From assembly GCA_035609245.1 (NCBI GenBank), contig CP141202.1:868001-932000 (forward strand): 64,000 nucleotides of DNA. Direction: 5' to 3'. This document shows positions 36,449-46,248 of this stretch, piece after piece. The DNA comes from Bacteroidales bacterium MB20-C3-3 (GTDB lineage: Bacteria; Bacteroidota; Bacteroidia; Bacteroidales; UBA932). The translations under genes and the position numbers were made by a program. Below the pieces are notes generated by a model that made no database searches, was not told the DNA's origin, and saw only the letters and a program-made list of their open reading frames with translations. Positions within the stretch are counted from its first letter, which is position 1. Each line of letters begins with the position of its first letter.

Positions 36449-37762
36449 ATGAAAAGATTAGTATTTATTCTGGTTATTATCCTGTTTGCTCTTAGTGATG
36501 CAAACGCACAAGGATGGGTTAATTCACTGGGTAACAAAGTAAAAGAAAAGGCTAAAGAGAAAGTTGAGCAGAAGGTGGAGGAGAAGACAGAGGAGGTTGT
36601 TGAGAAGGGTTTTGAGACTGTGGAGAAGGGGGTTAAAAAGAAAAAGGGTGTGAAAAACGAGGAGGAGGAAGAGGGTGTCAGCGAGGAGGGGGAGCAGGCC
36701 GATGAGAGATCGGCAGAGAAGAGAAGCGAAAACAGGAGCGTTGCTCCTCAACAGAAAAAGGCTCTTGAATCCTTCACCCAGTATGACTTTATCCCGGGAG
36801 ACAAAATCCTTTTTTATGAGGATTTCTCGCAGGATGCTATTGGGGATTTTCCGGCTCTCTGGACATCAAATGGAAGCGGAGAGGTTAAGACAGTTAGCGT
36901 TTCTGAGGGTAAATGGCTGCATCTCAACGGAGAAGACGCTGTTTACTGTTATATGAGGAAAATTGATTTTCCTGGTAATTTTATAATTGAATTTGATATG
37001 ATTCCGGACAAGGAGTATTCACTGGACGGAATAAAATTCACGATATACGAGGACCAGTCAGACAATACTGAAAGGGCAGATGATGATTTATACCCTGGCT
37101 TTGCCGGCATTCATATATTTCCGGGAAGTGATAAATGGTCAACTCTTGGTTACAGAGATACAGATGACTGGCTAACAGCCGAAGCCAGTAAAAACCCTGT
37201 TGTTCTTGAGGAGAGCAACCATATTATTATATGGGTTCAGAACAGAAGGGTTAGAATTTATCATGCAGGTGCAAAGGTCCTTGACGCTCCTACAAACATA
37301 TATCCGGGAGTTAAATTCAACAGAATCCGCTTCTCCGGATGGGACAGAAACAGCCATCCGTACATTTCCAATATAAAAATCACTACAGCAGCACCAGATA
37401 TGAGGAGCAAGCTGCTTACAGAGGGTAAGATTGTATCCTACGGAATATATTTTGATTCCGGAAAAGATGTGGTGAAGTCTGAATCTTATGGATCTGTTAA
37501 GGAGATTGCTGCAGTTCTTAATGAAAACCCAGATGTTAAAATAAAGATAGTTGGTCATACAGACAGCGATGGCAATGATGCCCTGAATCTTGATCTTTCA
37601 AAAAGAAGAGCCGCAGCAGTAAAGAGATACCTTGAGAAAGAGTTTGGAATAGCTCCTGAGAGGTTACAGACTGATGGAATGGGAGAGCAGCAGCCTGTTG
37701 CATCCAACGACAAACCTGAAAACAAGGCTAAAAACAGAAGGGTAGAATTCATTAAACTATAG
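36449..37762 (+). CDS. OmpA-family outer-membrane protein with Lys/Glu-rich linker
   Basis: 437 residues. A signal peptide at 1-20 ends ANA-QGW. Residues 28-95 are a Lys/Glu-rich, heptad-like stretch (KVKEKAKEKVEQKVEEK and so on) predicted to be coiled coil. Residues 110-310 form a beta-rich LamG/concanavalin-like domain (ILFYEDFSQDAIGDFPALW, then FIIEFDMIPD). Residues 325-437 are an OmpA peptidoglycan-binding domain with VGHTDSDGNDALNLDLSKRRA and NRRVEF. It probably tethers the outer membrane to peptidoglycan. Two further secreted proteins follow within a few bases. Confidence 0.85.
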   Translation: MKRLVFILVIILFALSDANAQGWVNSLGNKVKEKAKEKVEQKVEEKTEEVVEKGFETVEKGVKKKKGVKNEEEEEGVSEEGEQADERSAEKRSENRSVAPQQKKALESFTQYDFIPGDKILFYEDFSQDAIGDFPALWTSNGSGEVKTVSVSEGKWLHLNGEDAVYCYMRKIDFPGNFIIEFDMIPDKEYSLDGIKFTIYEDQSDNTERADDDLYPGFAGIHIFPGSDKWSTLGYRDTDDWLTAEASKNPVVLEESNHIIIWVQNRRVRIYHAGAKVLDAPTNIYPGVKFNRIRFSGWDRNSHPYISNIKITTAAPDMRSKLLTEGKIVSYGIYFDSGKDVVKSESYGSVKEIAAVLNENPDVKIKIVGHTDSDGNDALNLDLSKRRAAAVKRYLEKEFGIAPERLQTDGMGEQQPVASNDKPENKAKNRRVEFIKL

Positions 37763-37766
37763 AGTT

Positions 37767-38684
37767 ATGAAAAATAATTATTGTTTGAGAGGGGCCGTTG
37801 CGGCTCTTCTTCTCTTGATTCTGTTTTCTTTTCAGACAACAGCACAAAGTACTCCGGAGGCATTTCTGGGACTACTTCCCGGAATACCATCATCACTCTG
37901 CACAAATGATGAATCTGAAGTTGCAGCTTTCAGTGATCAGATTATTCTTGTTAAGGGAAAAATTGGTGAGTATTCAGAGAGAGTTAGTCTCTCATCAGGT
38001 GTTAGTGAAAAACAGGCAAAAAAGGAGGCATATGCTTCTACATCTTCAATGACCGGTATTTCACAGGCGGAATTAATGAAACTGGCGAATATGTCTGAGG
38101 CCGAGCAGGAGCGCTGGGCTCAGGAGTATGCTGCAAAACAGGTTGCTACGGCAAAAGCCGGAAAACCTGTAGCCGGAGAAAATAGTGACAAGGCTAAGAG
38201 GTTATACTCTCTTAACCAGGAGAGGACTAAGATCAAAGGTGAGATTGATGCAATATATAACAGACTGAGTGTACTAAACCAGGAGATGATTGCAAGGGAC
38301 ACCGTTGAAACCCGTAAAAAAAACGCAAAGATTAAAACAATAGAGAAAGCGTGGGCTGATGCGCCCTGGCCACCAAGGGCACTGATGCAGGATCCTGCAG
38401 TTGATCTGAAATTCAAAAAACAGATATACCAGTGTGAAAGCGACTACTGCAGTACAATGTCTCCATTGATGCTGGATTATGTTACCAGGTATCTGACCGG
38501 ACTTAAGTATGCTATCCCTCTTTACAGAAAGCTATGTGAAGTGGATAATGAGATATCAACTCTTCAGGGGCTCACAGCCGCTGTGATAAAGGATGAAAAC
38601 CTGTATGCCGTAGCTGCAGTTGAAGATTATGCAGATGTATTAAGCAGTGTATATATGTACAGGTGCGGAAAGTTTGAAGAATAG
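37767..38684 (+). CDS. Secreted alpha-helical protein of unknown function
   Basis: 305 residues. A signal peptide is present at 1-26 (ALLLLILFSFQTTAQS). The rest is mostly helical, charged and Gln/Glu/Lys-rich, with coiled-coil tendency around 150-200. Four Cys (for example CESDYC and LCEVD, MYRCGKF) could form periplasmic disulfides. I recognise no family. It is four bases after the OmpA-like gene and eight before the next, so the three are likely cotranscribed. Confidence 0.65.
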   Translation: MKNNYCLRGAVAALLLLILFSFQTTAQSTPEAFLGLLPGIPSSLCTNDESEVAAFSDQIILVKGKIGEYSERVSLSSGVSEKQAKKEAYASTSSMTGISQAELMKLANMSEAEQERWAQEYAAKQVATAKAGKPVAGENSDKAKRLYSLNQERTKIKGEIDAIYNRLSVLNQEMIARDTVETRKKNAKIKTIEKAWADAPWPPRALMQDPAVDLKFKKQIYQCESDYCSTMSPLMLDYVTRYLTGLKYAIPLYRKLCEVDNEISTLQGLTAAVIKDENLYAVAAVEDYADVLSSVYMYRCGKFEE

Positions 38685-38692
38685 TTTATACA

Positions 38693-39862
38693 ATGAAAAG
38701 ATTATTAAACATTGTTAAAACACTCGTTATCTCTTTAATACTGATTCTCTCTTCAACAGCATTTGGTCAGAATGGGTATAAATTTGCCACTGAAAGAAAG
38801 GGGAGTGTTACATCCAAAACAGATATCGGTTATTCGTTCCGTGAAATTTATCCGGATAAGTCTCCTGTTTATCTGAAGAGCATGCTTGAAAAAATCTCCT
38901 CTGTTTTGCTCTCCTCTGAAACTGTAAAGAGTGCTAAAGGTGTTGATATAGTTTCATATGGCACTCTGTCAGAGTTTACTAATGTGGATCTAACCTTCAG
39001 CAATCTTGCAAGAAGCGATGATGACCCAGCCGGAGAATATTATCACAAGGGCTCTTCCTCAATAAATGTTTATATAAATGACACTAAAACAGCCTCCGGA
39101 AATATATTACGCAGTAATTTTTTTGAACTTCCGGTGAATGCAGGTGAGTTTAACGGGTTCCCTGTTTATGATTGTGGTATTTACAAATATGTACTTGTAG
39201 CCCCGGGCATCAGCAATCCTTTTATTCCATGTACAAAGGAGGAGTATCTTAATACAATTATAAAGGAGGAGAGGGAGAAGCTCAAGATGTTTGAGTCTTC
39301 AGACAACAACGGAGTCAGGGATCAGGAGAATATGAAAGAGGGTCTTAAGGAGACTAAACAGCAGTATGAAGAGATGAAAAAGATGGCTGAATCTATGAAG
39401 AAGAGTGATCCTGAGACAGCTGCAAGTATAATGGAGGCGGTTAAAGGTCTTGAACTGGTAATTAAAGAGGCAGAGAAAAATGTTTCAAGGGATCTGAAAT
39501 CTGAAACTATGGCAGACCCCACATATTTGCATTATAAAGAGGTTGTAGAATCCCTGGAAGAGGAGCTGGCTCTATTGTCTTCTGAAGATAGAGCATCACA
39601 GGCAATCTGGTCGCTCGGGGCACAAGAGATTACAGGCAAGTATTCAGACCTTATACCTGATAATATGAGGGAGCATGGCACTCCACTGTACAAACTGAAT
39701 CCGGCTATTAAGCACAGCTCTGAAAGGATAATATTTATGGTTGTTATGTTTCTGGAGTCTAATCCGGGAATGGAGCGTACACCTGCAGATGGTTGTGTGG
39801 AAAAAATAAAGGGAGAGTCCCGGATATGGAGAGAAATTTTTTCTCTTGCAGGGGGTAGCTAG
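38693..39862 (+). CDS. Secreted protein of unknown function with coiled coil
   Basis: 389 residues. Signal peptide at 1-25 (LVISLILILSSTAFGQ). Residues 25-175 are beta-rich with conserved-looking VYINDTKTASGN. Residues 175-285 are a long coiled coil (EREKLKMFESSDNN ... KGLELVIKEAEKNV). Residues 315-389 are a C-terminal domain. No family is recognised. Same short-spacing cluster as the two preceding genes, with a possible shared role at the outer membrane with the OmpA-like protein. Confidence 0.65.
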   Translation: MKRLLNIVKTLVISLILILSSTAFGQNGYKFATERKGSVTSKTDIGYSFREIYPDKSPVYLKSMLEKISSVLLSSETVKSAKGVDIVSYGTLSEFTNVDLTFSNLARSDDDPAGEYYHKGSSSINVYINDTKTASGNILRSNFFELPVNAGEFNGFPVYDCGIYKYVLVAPGISNPFIPCTKEEYLNTIIKEEREKLKMFESSDNNGVRDQENMKEGLKETKQQYEEMKKMAESMKKSDPETAASIMEAVKGLELVIKEAEKNVSRDLKSETMADPTYLHYKEVVESLEEELALLSSEDRASQAIWSLGAQEITGKYSDLIPDNMREHGTPLYKLNPAIKHSSERIIFMVVMFLESNPGMERTPADGCVEKIKGESRIWREIFSLAGGS

Positions 39863-39877
39863 AATACCCTAAATGGG

Positions 39878-39885
39878 TATATTTG
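39878..39885 (+). promoter_or_regulatory. Putative -7 element for the GH92 gene
   Basis: TATATTTG matches TAnnTTTG, 38 bases before the GH92 ATG. No TTG sits at the normal -33 spacing. Confidence 0.4.
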
Positions 39886-39923
39886 TGTAGCGACGGCCTC
39901 GTGGCGATAAATACTCTACACCT

Positions 39924-42900
39924 ATGAAAAAATTTCTCTCAATGGTAACTGCATTTGCTTTACTGCTAATGCTTATTCCTCTGTCCGGAAAATCATTTAA
40001 CGAGTCAAAGTCTGATAAAGATTTTGCAAAATTTGTTAATCCCTTTGTAGGGACTGATTTTCACGGCCACACATTCCCCGGAGCCACCTACCCTTTTGGT
40101 ATGGTTCAGCTGAGTCCAGATACCAGGCTCACCGGATGGGACGGATGTTCGGGCTATCACTATTCAGACAATGCAATTTATGGCTTTAGCCATACCCACC
40201 TAAGCGGAACAGGGGTGGCAGATTATTGCGATATTTTACTAATGCCTGTCAGCGGTTACAACGGAGAGGAGATTATTAACGAGGAGTATAAATCTCCATT
40301 TCAAAAGAGCAGCGAAAAGGCATCTCCCGGCTATTATGAGGTATTTCTGGATAAATGGGGGGTAAAGGCGGAGTTGACAGCAGGAAGGAGAGTAGGCTTT
40401 CATAAATACTCATACAAACCGGGGAGCAGCAGAGAGGTGGTGTTGGATCTTGCCCACAGAGATCCTCTTATTGAGTGGAATGTGGAGATATCCGGCACAA
40501 ATGCACTTAAGGGTTACAGGCGTTCCCGCTCGTGGGCGGCAGACCAGGTGGTCTATTTCTATATGGAGTTTTCTGAACCATTTTCAAAGGTGAAGATGCG
40601 TGAGATGAAGCGTAAAGTGCTGGTGCAATTTGCTGAGGGTTCAAACCCGGGGACCTCAAATGGTGTCAATCCCCTGATGGTGAAAGTAGGTATCTCATCG
40701 GTCTCAACAAATAATGCAAAATTAAACCTGGAGGCGGAGTGCAAAGGATGGGATTTTGAGGGGCTGAGAAGGGGAACCCAGAGGGCGTGGAACGATTTTT
40801 TGGGAAAAATTGAGGTGGAGAGCGAAAACGAGGAGCATATCAAAACTTTCTATACTGCACTTTACCATACTGCGATTGCACCCAATCTGCTCTCAGATGT
40901 TAACGGTGAATACAGGGGGATGGACAGGAAGATTCACAAGGCCGAGGGGTATGAGCACTATACTGTATTCTCTCTGTGGGACACATACAGGACACTTCAT
41001 CCTCTTATGACAATAATTGAAAGAGAGCGGACTTCTCATTTCATTCAGTCTATGCTGGCGATGTTCAGACAGGGGGGCAAATTACCCATCTGGGAGCTGG
41101 CAGGTAATGAGACCAACTGTATGATAGGATACCATTCTGTCTCGGTTATTACTGATGCTGCTATTAAGGGTATTGGCGGTTTTGATAAAAGGGAGGCTCT
41201 GAATGCTATGGTTGAGAGCTCCAGAAAAGATGAATACGGAATCAGGGAGTACATGAAACAGGGATTTGTGCCGGCTGACCTGGAGCATGAATCGGTCTCA
41301 AAGACACTTGAATATGCATACGACGACTGGTGTATTGCCCGGATGGCTAAGGAGCTTGGCGAACAGGGAATCTATGCCGAGTACACAAAGAGGGCGCAAT
41401 CCTGGAAAAACATTTTTGATCCGCAGACCGGGTTTATGAGGCCGAGGGTAAATGGTGGCTGGCTTACACCTTTTGACCCCTCAGAGGTGAACGTCCATTT
41501 TACCGAGGCGAACTCCTGGCAGTACAGTTTCTATGTGCCCCAGGATATTGAGGGTCATATTGAGAGGCTGGGCGGAGAGAGGGCCTATATTGAGAGATTG
41601 GACGCACTATTTTCAGCTCCTCAGCAGACAACTGGCAGGACTCAGGTGGATATAACCGGACTCATCGGGCAGTATGCCCACGGAAATGAACCGAGCCACC
41701 ATATCGCCTACCTTTACAATTATGCCGGAGCACCATGGAAAACTCAGCAGATGGTGAGGCGGATAATGGAGGAACTATACACATCGGCACCGGATGGCCT
41801 GAGCGGAAACGAGGACTGTGGCCAGATGAGTGCCTGGTATGTGATGAGTGCACTCGGATTTTATCCTGTAACTCCGGGAGATCCCATTTACGCTGTAGGG
41901 TCACCACTGTTTAAAAGTGCAAAGATAAATCTGGAGAGTGGTAAAGTTTTTACTGTAAAGACTGAAGGGGAACTCAACAACGCGGACAAAAACATATATG
42001 TAAATGCACTTAAGTTGAACGGCAAAAACTACACTAAGAGCTATATAACTCACAAATACATTGAAAATGGCGGCGAACTGATTTTTGAAACCTCTGCCAC
42101 TCCATCTTATACTTTTGGAGTTGAGAAAGATGACAGGCCTGTATCAAGGATGGCGGCAACCGGCCCTGGAATTGAGATTGAAGAGATTCCCCTTGTTCCC
42201 TGGTTTGAAGTATCTGAGTACATCTTTAAAGATTCAAGCGTTGTAAAACTTGTGGGCAGAGGAGAGGGTGAGAGGCTGTTCTGGAGGGTGGTTTCTGATA
42301 AATTTTCAGAGTACTCAATTCCTGTTATCCTAAAAGAGAGTGCAGTGCTTGAGGCATACTCCGTGAATAGTGCAGGTAGGCGAAGCCCATCCGTAACCTG
42401 CTCATTAAGAAAGGTAAACAGCGAATGGAAAATAACCCTCCTCTCAAAATACAACAGGCAATACAATGCGGGGGGAGACGAGGGGCTTATTGATGGGGTT
42501 CGCGGTACAGAAAACTTCAGGCTTGGCGGATGGCAAGGGTATCAGAATACAGATTTTACTGCTGTCATTGACCTTGGTCGTGAGCAGAAGATATCAAAAG
42601 TGGGCGCCGGCTTCCTTCAGGATGCCCGCTCCTGGATATGGATGCCAAGGTATGTTGATTTCTTTATCTCAGATGATGGTGTAAATTTTAAACCTCTAGG
42701 GCGGGTTGAGAATAGTATTGGTGAGCAGGACTGGAAGCTGCAGATTCAGGATCTGGTGCTTGACTTAACCAAAGCCGGAGAGACGGGCACTCCAGGCGCT
42801 ACTGGTACTCCTGGTACTCCTATTTCCGCACGATATATTAAGATCTTTGCCAAGAACTATGGAACCATCCCGGATGAGGGGTGGCACGAAGGTGCAGGAG

Positions 42901-42965
42901 GTGAGGGTTTTATCTTTATTGATGAGGTACTTGTGGTGACAGAGAAACCTCATCATGCTTTATAA
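39924..42965 (+). CDS. GH92 alpha-mannosidase with C-terminal discoidin-like domain
   Basis: 1013 residues. Signal peptide at 1-25. GH92 N-terminal domain (VNPFVGTDFHGHTFPGATYP, SGYHYSDNAIYGFSHTHLSG) and catalytic (alpha/alpha)6 domain with WELAGNETNCMIGYHS (catalytic-acid Glu region, near 390), GNEPSHHIAYLYNYAG and GNEDCGQMSAW. The family is calcium-dependent, exo-acting alpha-mannosidases on N-glycans or yeast mannan. Residues 850-1013 look like an F5/8 type C carbohydrate-binding domain, interrupted near residue 957 by a GTPGATGTPGTP stretch. No SusCD pair is nearby. The 3' end overlaps the convergent M64 gene by 50 bases. Confidence 0.92.
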   Translation: MKKFLSMVTAFALLLMLIPLSGKSFNESKSDKDFAKFVNPFVGTDFHGHTFPGATYPFGMVQLSPDTRLTGWDGCSGYHYSDNAIYGFSHTHLSGTGVADYCDILLMPVSGYNGEEIINEEYKSPFQKSSEKASPGYYEVFLDKWGVKAELTAGRRVGFHKYSYKPGSSREVVLDLAHRDPLIEWNVEISGTNALKGYRRSRSWAADQVVYFYMEFSEPFSKVKMREMKRKVLVQFAEGSNPGTSNGVNPLMVKVGISSVSTNNAKLNLEAECKGWDFEGLRRGTQRAWNDFLGKIEVESENEEHIKTFYTALYHTAIAPNLLSDVNGEYRGMDRKIHKAEGYEHYTVFSLWDTYRTLHPLMTIIERERTSHFIQSMLAMFRQGGKLPIWELAGNETNCMIGYHSVSVITDAAIKGIGGFDKREALNAMVESSRKDEYGIREYMKQGFVPADLEHESVSKTLEYAYDDWCIARMAKELGEQGIYAEYTKRAQSWKNIFDPQTGFMRPRVNGGWLTPFDPSEVNVHFTEANSWQYSFYVPQDIEGHIERLGGERAYIERLDALFSAPQQTTGRTQVDITGLIGQYAHGNEPSHHIAYLYNYAGAPWKTQQMVRRIMEELYTSAPDGLSGNEDCGQMSAWYVMSALGFYPVTPGDPIYAVGSPLFKSAKINLESGKVFTVKTEGELNNADKNIYVNALKLNGKNYTKSYITHKYIENGGELIFETSATPSYTFGVEKDDRPVSRMAATGPGIEIEEIPLVPWFEVSEYIFKDSSVVKLVGRGEGERLFWRVVSDKFSEYSIPVILKESAVLEAYSVNSAGRRSPSVTCSLRKVNSEWKITLLSKYNRQYNAGGDEGLIDGVRGTENFRLGGWQGYQNTDFTAVIDLGREQKISKVGAGFLQDARSWIWMPRYVDFFISDDGVNFKPLGRVENSIGEQDWKLQIQDLVLDLTKAGETGTPGATGTPGTPISARYIKIFAKNYGTIPDEGWHEGAGGEGFIFIDEVLVVTEKPHHAL

Positions 42966-45852
42966 AGTTCTCAAATTTATACTCCTCTCCTGAACGCTCC
43001 ATGATAAACTTATAAATTGCAAGTCTTGACGGAGCATTGAAAACTGTTGAGTATGAGTTCATCATACTGTTCTCTGATGGTCTGAATACATCATTTGTAT
43101 AATCTACAAAAGCTCCTTCAAATATTCCGACAAAAGATTTGTACCTTTCGTCTGAAAGGAACCAGCTCCATCTGATTTTTTGCGGGTCGTTTGTAAAGTC
43201 AATATTTGAATACCATCCCCAGTTTTGGTAAAGAGATTTAAGTTCTTGCTGCTTCCATTCAGGCATATACCAGGGAGAACCAGGGGCATAATATTCATCC
43301 GCCAGCTTGCCAAGGCCGTGACCGACAGCTTCGTGTACTACGATATGCTTAAAATCATCTCCCTTCTCTACAGGGTGTGAACAGTGTGCTATTGTTCCTG
43401 TAAGGCCAGGGAACATATTTGCAGTACCGGCCCATACTGTGGAGTTGATTACGTTAATTATTATTGCTTTATTGGCATCTAAATGTGTACCTCCTCTTAC
43501 TATCTTCTCTGCATATACCCAGCATTTATTGGCATCCCCACTTATCTTTCTTTGGTTCTCGCTTATCTCTGACCCAAATTTTGTACCCAGAGCTGTATGA
43601 GCCCCTGCAATAAGTTCCTGATGTTTTGACACAGCCTTAACAATATAAACATTGAACCTGTTACGGAAACTCTTTGTCGGCTCAACTGAGAAGAAATGTT
43701 CAATAGCCTCCTTGGTCCAGCTCTCATACTTTCCGTTTACTGCCATATCCTTGTCGGTAAAGCCATCTCCCATTACCACCAAATCTATCCCTCTTCCGAC
43801 TGTAGCCTGCTGGATTGTTATAACCTTACCATCCTCGGAGAAATCGGTTGACTCATAAAATGGTGTGGAGATGCTTCCCAGCAAACCAGCAAGAAAAGGA
43901 ATAAGCTCACTCTGTGTGTCCCTGCCAAACCTGCTGTCGCCACCCATCCCTTTAAGGTAAGAGAAGATGATATTCCCGTCTTTATCCAGAACTTCGGCCT
44001 GTACGCTCTTACATCCGCTGTTTTTGATTGCGTTGAATACCTCCTCACTGGGATCTCCCGGATTAAAGCTGCTATGGTCAAAACTCAGAAAATTAATAAA
44101 ACTCTTTAGAGCTGAACTGCTCACAATGTTTTTGGTTGTACTCTCTATCAGCGACCCATTATCAAAGGCAATCACCTGCAAACCAGAATCTTTATACTCT
44201 TCAAGCGCTTTAGCTAGCTGGTACATCAGATAGTTCTCTTTGTCCCACTGGAGGAGAACAGTATATTTATTTTGTTTATAAATATCTGTAAGAATTTGAT
44301 TTCTATGGTTTACATCCCTGAATGTAAAACTGTATCCGGCTAGTGGAACAGAATTCAGGTTAAGGCCATAACCATCCTGCTGTGGAACTACCCTCCTCCA
44401 TATCTTTGCCCACTTTGGGTGATTAACCAAAGATTGGGGAATAGAACCCGATAATCTGTTGCCACAAATTCCTGTATTTACATAGTGGTATGAATTCCAG
44501 TCTAATTTATCAGCTATTTGGGTGAACTCCTCCGGGATTACTCCTGTTAGATTATTGTTATTAAAAGAGAGTCTGGCTATTTTTGTGGCATTGCCTATTG
44601 TAGCAGGTATTGAGCCTGAAAGCTGATTGTTTTCTAGACCTAGATTCTCAAGCTTTGGAAGGTTGAAAATTGCGGCAGGAATTGAGCCGGTTAACTGGTT
44701 TTTATTTAATATTATTGAGTAGATTTTTGTCAAGCTGGATATACTTTGAGGAATTGAGCCGGAGAGTGTGTTGTCCTCAAGGTGTAGATACTCCAGATTT
44801 GAAAGGTTTCCAATACTTAAAGGAATCTCTCCGCTAAATGAATTTGATGTTAAATCAAGATTCTTCAGATTTGACAGCGTGCATATTTCAGACGGAATAG
44901 GTCCTGAAAGTCTGTTTCCGGAAAGGTCTAAAAGAGTAATTGATTTAAGATTGCCTATCTCTTTGGGTAATTCACCAAACATTGTGCCGCTTCCACCCAT
45001 CCTGAGCTCTCTGAGTTTTGCAAAGGTACATATCTCCTTAGGGAACTCTCCTATAAGCCAATTTGTTCTAAGATCAAGCCCTATTACTCTTCCCTCATTA
45101 TCTGCAGTGACTCCCTCCCAGTCACCTACAGGCCTGTTTGTAAGCCAGTTTTGCTTAGAGGTCCATCTCTCCCCGCTCAGTTTATTGTAAATATTAACAA
45201 GGGCAGCTCTCTCCCTCTCAATCGCCAGGCCTGTCTGAAGTATTTTTATTGTATCGGCAAGATTTGAACTTTTTGCTTTAACTATTATTGATGTTTTTCG
45301 GCTCTCCTCCTGATTGCTACCGGAAATTATCAACTCTTTTGTGTATGTTGTTAATGCCTTGGTTGAGTTGTCGCGGACCCAGTCAACAGAGGGCATAATT
45401 ACTTCATATTCAACATTTGTTTTAAACTCAACTATAATTTTTGCCTCTTTTGCATCTAGCGTATAATTTCGCTGTGTAAGGATTATTGCACCAGCTTCAT
45501 TCTGATAGACCACGATCCTTACAGAGGCCTTTCCGCAATTGAGAGTAACATACCCTTTACGATCATAATGCTCCGTATTTGTGTTAACCTTTAGGATAAT
45601 TTCTGCATCTCCGGCATCTCCCCTACTGTTAGACAAGTTCTGAATCCATGAAGCTGAGAGTGACACCCCCCAGGTAGATGATGAATTGAAATTAACAGAA
45701 AACTCTCCTCCGGCTGCACTTATTGCAAGTGAATCCGGGGTGCCGCCCCTTAAAGCGATTGAATCCGGCAGAGGAATCTCTTTTTTACATCCCAGGCAAA
45801 AGAACAAGATGAAAAGGGAGGCCACTGCAACTAACCTCATATAACCTTTCAT
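42916..45852 (-). CDS. LRR / BACON lipoprotein with M64-type metallopeptidase domain
   Basis: 978 residues. Lipoprotein signal FFCLGCKKE (lipid-modified Cys near 22). About 30-210: two BACON-like beta domains (SISAAGGEFSVNFNSSSTW type, and EFKTNVEYEVIMPSVDWV). About 215-440: plant-type leucine-rich repeats of the form LxxLxLxxNxLSGxIP. About 460-660: a thioredoxin-like segment (YTVLLQWDKENYLMYQLAKAL) without a CxxC. About 670-965: IgA-peptidase/M64 domain with zinc motif VVHEAVGHGLGKLADEY near 837-853. Probably surface-exposed, cleaving host or mucosal glycoproteins, though the substrate is unknown. Confidence 0.85.
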   Translation of the reverse strand: MKGYMRLVAVASLFILFFCLGCKKEIPLPDSIALRGGTPDSLAISAAGGEFSVNFNSSSTWGVSLSASWIQNLSNSRGDAGDAEIILKVNTNTEHYDRKGYVTLNCGKASVRIVVYQNEAGAIILTQRNYTLDAKEAKIIVEFKTNVEYEVIMPSVDWVRDNSTKALTTYTKELIISGSNQEESRKTSIIVKAKSSNLADTIKILQTGLAIERERAALVNIYNKLSGERWTSKQNWLTNRPVGDWEGVTADNEGRVIGLDLRTNWLIGEFPKEICTFAKLRELRMGGSGTMFGELPKEIGNLKSITLLDLSGNRLSGPIPSEICTLSNLKNLDLTSNSFSGEIPLSIGNLSNLEYLHLEDNTLSGSIPQSISSLTKIYSIILNKNQLTGSIPAAIFNLPKLENLGLENNQLSGSIPATIGNATKIARLSFNNNNLTGVIPEEFTQIADKLDWNSYHYVNTGICGNRLSGSIPQSLVNHPKWAKIWRRVVPQQDGYGLNLNSVPLAGYSFTFRDVNHRNQILTDIYKQNKYTVLLQWDKENYLMYQLAKALEEYKDSGLQVIAFDNGSLIESTTKNIVSSSALKSFINFLSFDHSSFNPGDPSEEVFNAIKNSGCKSVQAEVLDKDGNIIFSYLKGMGGDSRFGRDTQSELIPFLAGLLGSISTPFYESTDFSEDGKVITIQQATVGRGIDLVVMGDGFTDKDMAVNGKYESWTKEAIEHFFSVEPTKSFRNRFNVYIVKAVSKHQELIAGAHTALGTKFGSEISENQRKISGDANKCWVYAEKIVRGGTHLDANKAIIINVINSTVWAGTANMFPGLTGTIAHCSHPVEKGDDFKHIVVHEAVGHGLGKLADEYYAPGSPWYMPEWKQQELKSLYQNWGWYSNIDFTNDPQKIRWSWFLSDERYKSFVGIFEGAFVDYTNDVFRPSENSMMNSYSTVFNAPSRLAIYKFIMERSGEEYKFENFIKHDEVSLSPQVPHQ

Positions 45853-45996
45853 AATTTTGAATATTTACTTACAAATGTAAGTATAAATTACACTAATTAT
45901 AATTCATAATATAAAAAAGACTGTGTTGCCTCTGAGATAGTTACCCCTGATTACTGATGCTTACTCCAGGATTAATGAAGAGAGCTTTATCTTTAA

Positions 45997-46241
45997 AAGG
46001 ATGTTTTCACAGAGGGTGAGATTGGAAAATTTGTTCTTTCCAGAGGAAAATATGCAGTGGGTAGATTTGAACTAAGAGAGACAGATTTTGAAAAGGCATG
46101 GAATACAATGTGTTCTTGGTTATCAGAAAGCGGATACCAGCCTGGAGATGGTTGCACATATGAGCTTTACCATAATCACTACAACCCTTCGCCTGAGCAC
46201 ATTTATATTGTTGACATTGTATCCCTGTTAAACCTCTTTAA
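45997..46241 (+). pseudogene. Remnant of an AraC-family / GyrI-like regulator
   Basis: Translation from 45997 gives the C-terminal part of the GyrI-like effector domain: RGKYAVGRFEL, DFEKAWNTMCSWLSESGYQP, YELYHNHYNPSPEHIYIVDI. A TAA lies immediately upstream at 45994 and no helix-turn-helix sequence precedes it. At about 46216 one base is missing. Shifting frame at 46218 restores the usual family ending CIPVKPL followed by TAA at 46239-46241. In the unshifted frame translation runs into the terminator hairpin. Both a 5' deletion and a frameshift indicate a dead gene. Confidence 0.7.
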
Positions 46242-46248
46242 AAAAACA

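Noticed and set aside
36541-36720. Lys/Glu repeat stretch in the OmpA-like gene as a tandem DNA repeat or CRISPR-like array
   Set aside because: It is codon-level low complexity within a coherent coiled-coil coding region, with no regular repeat-spacer pattern.
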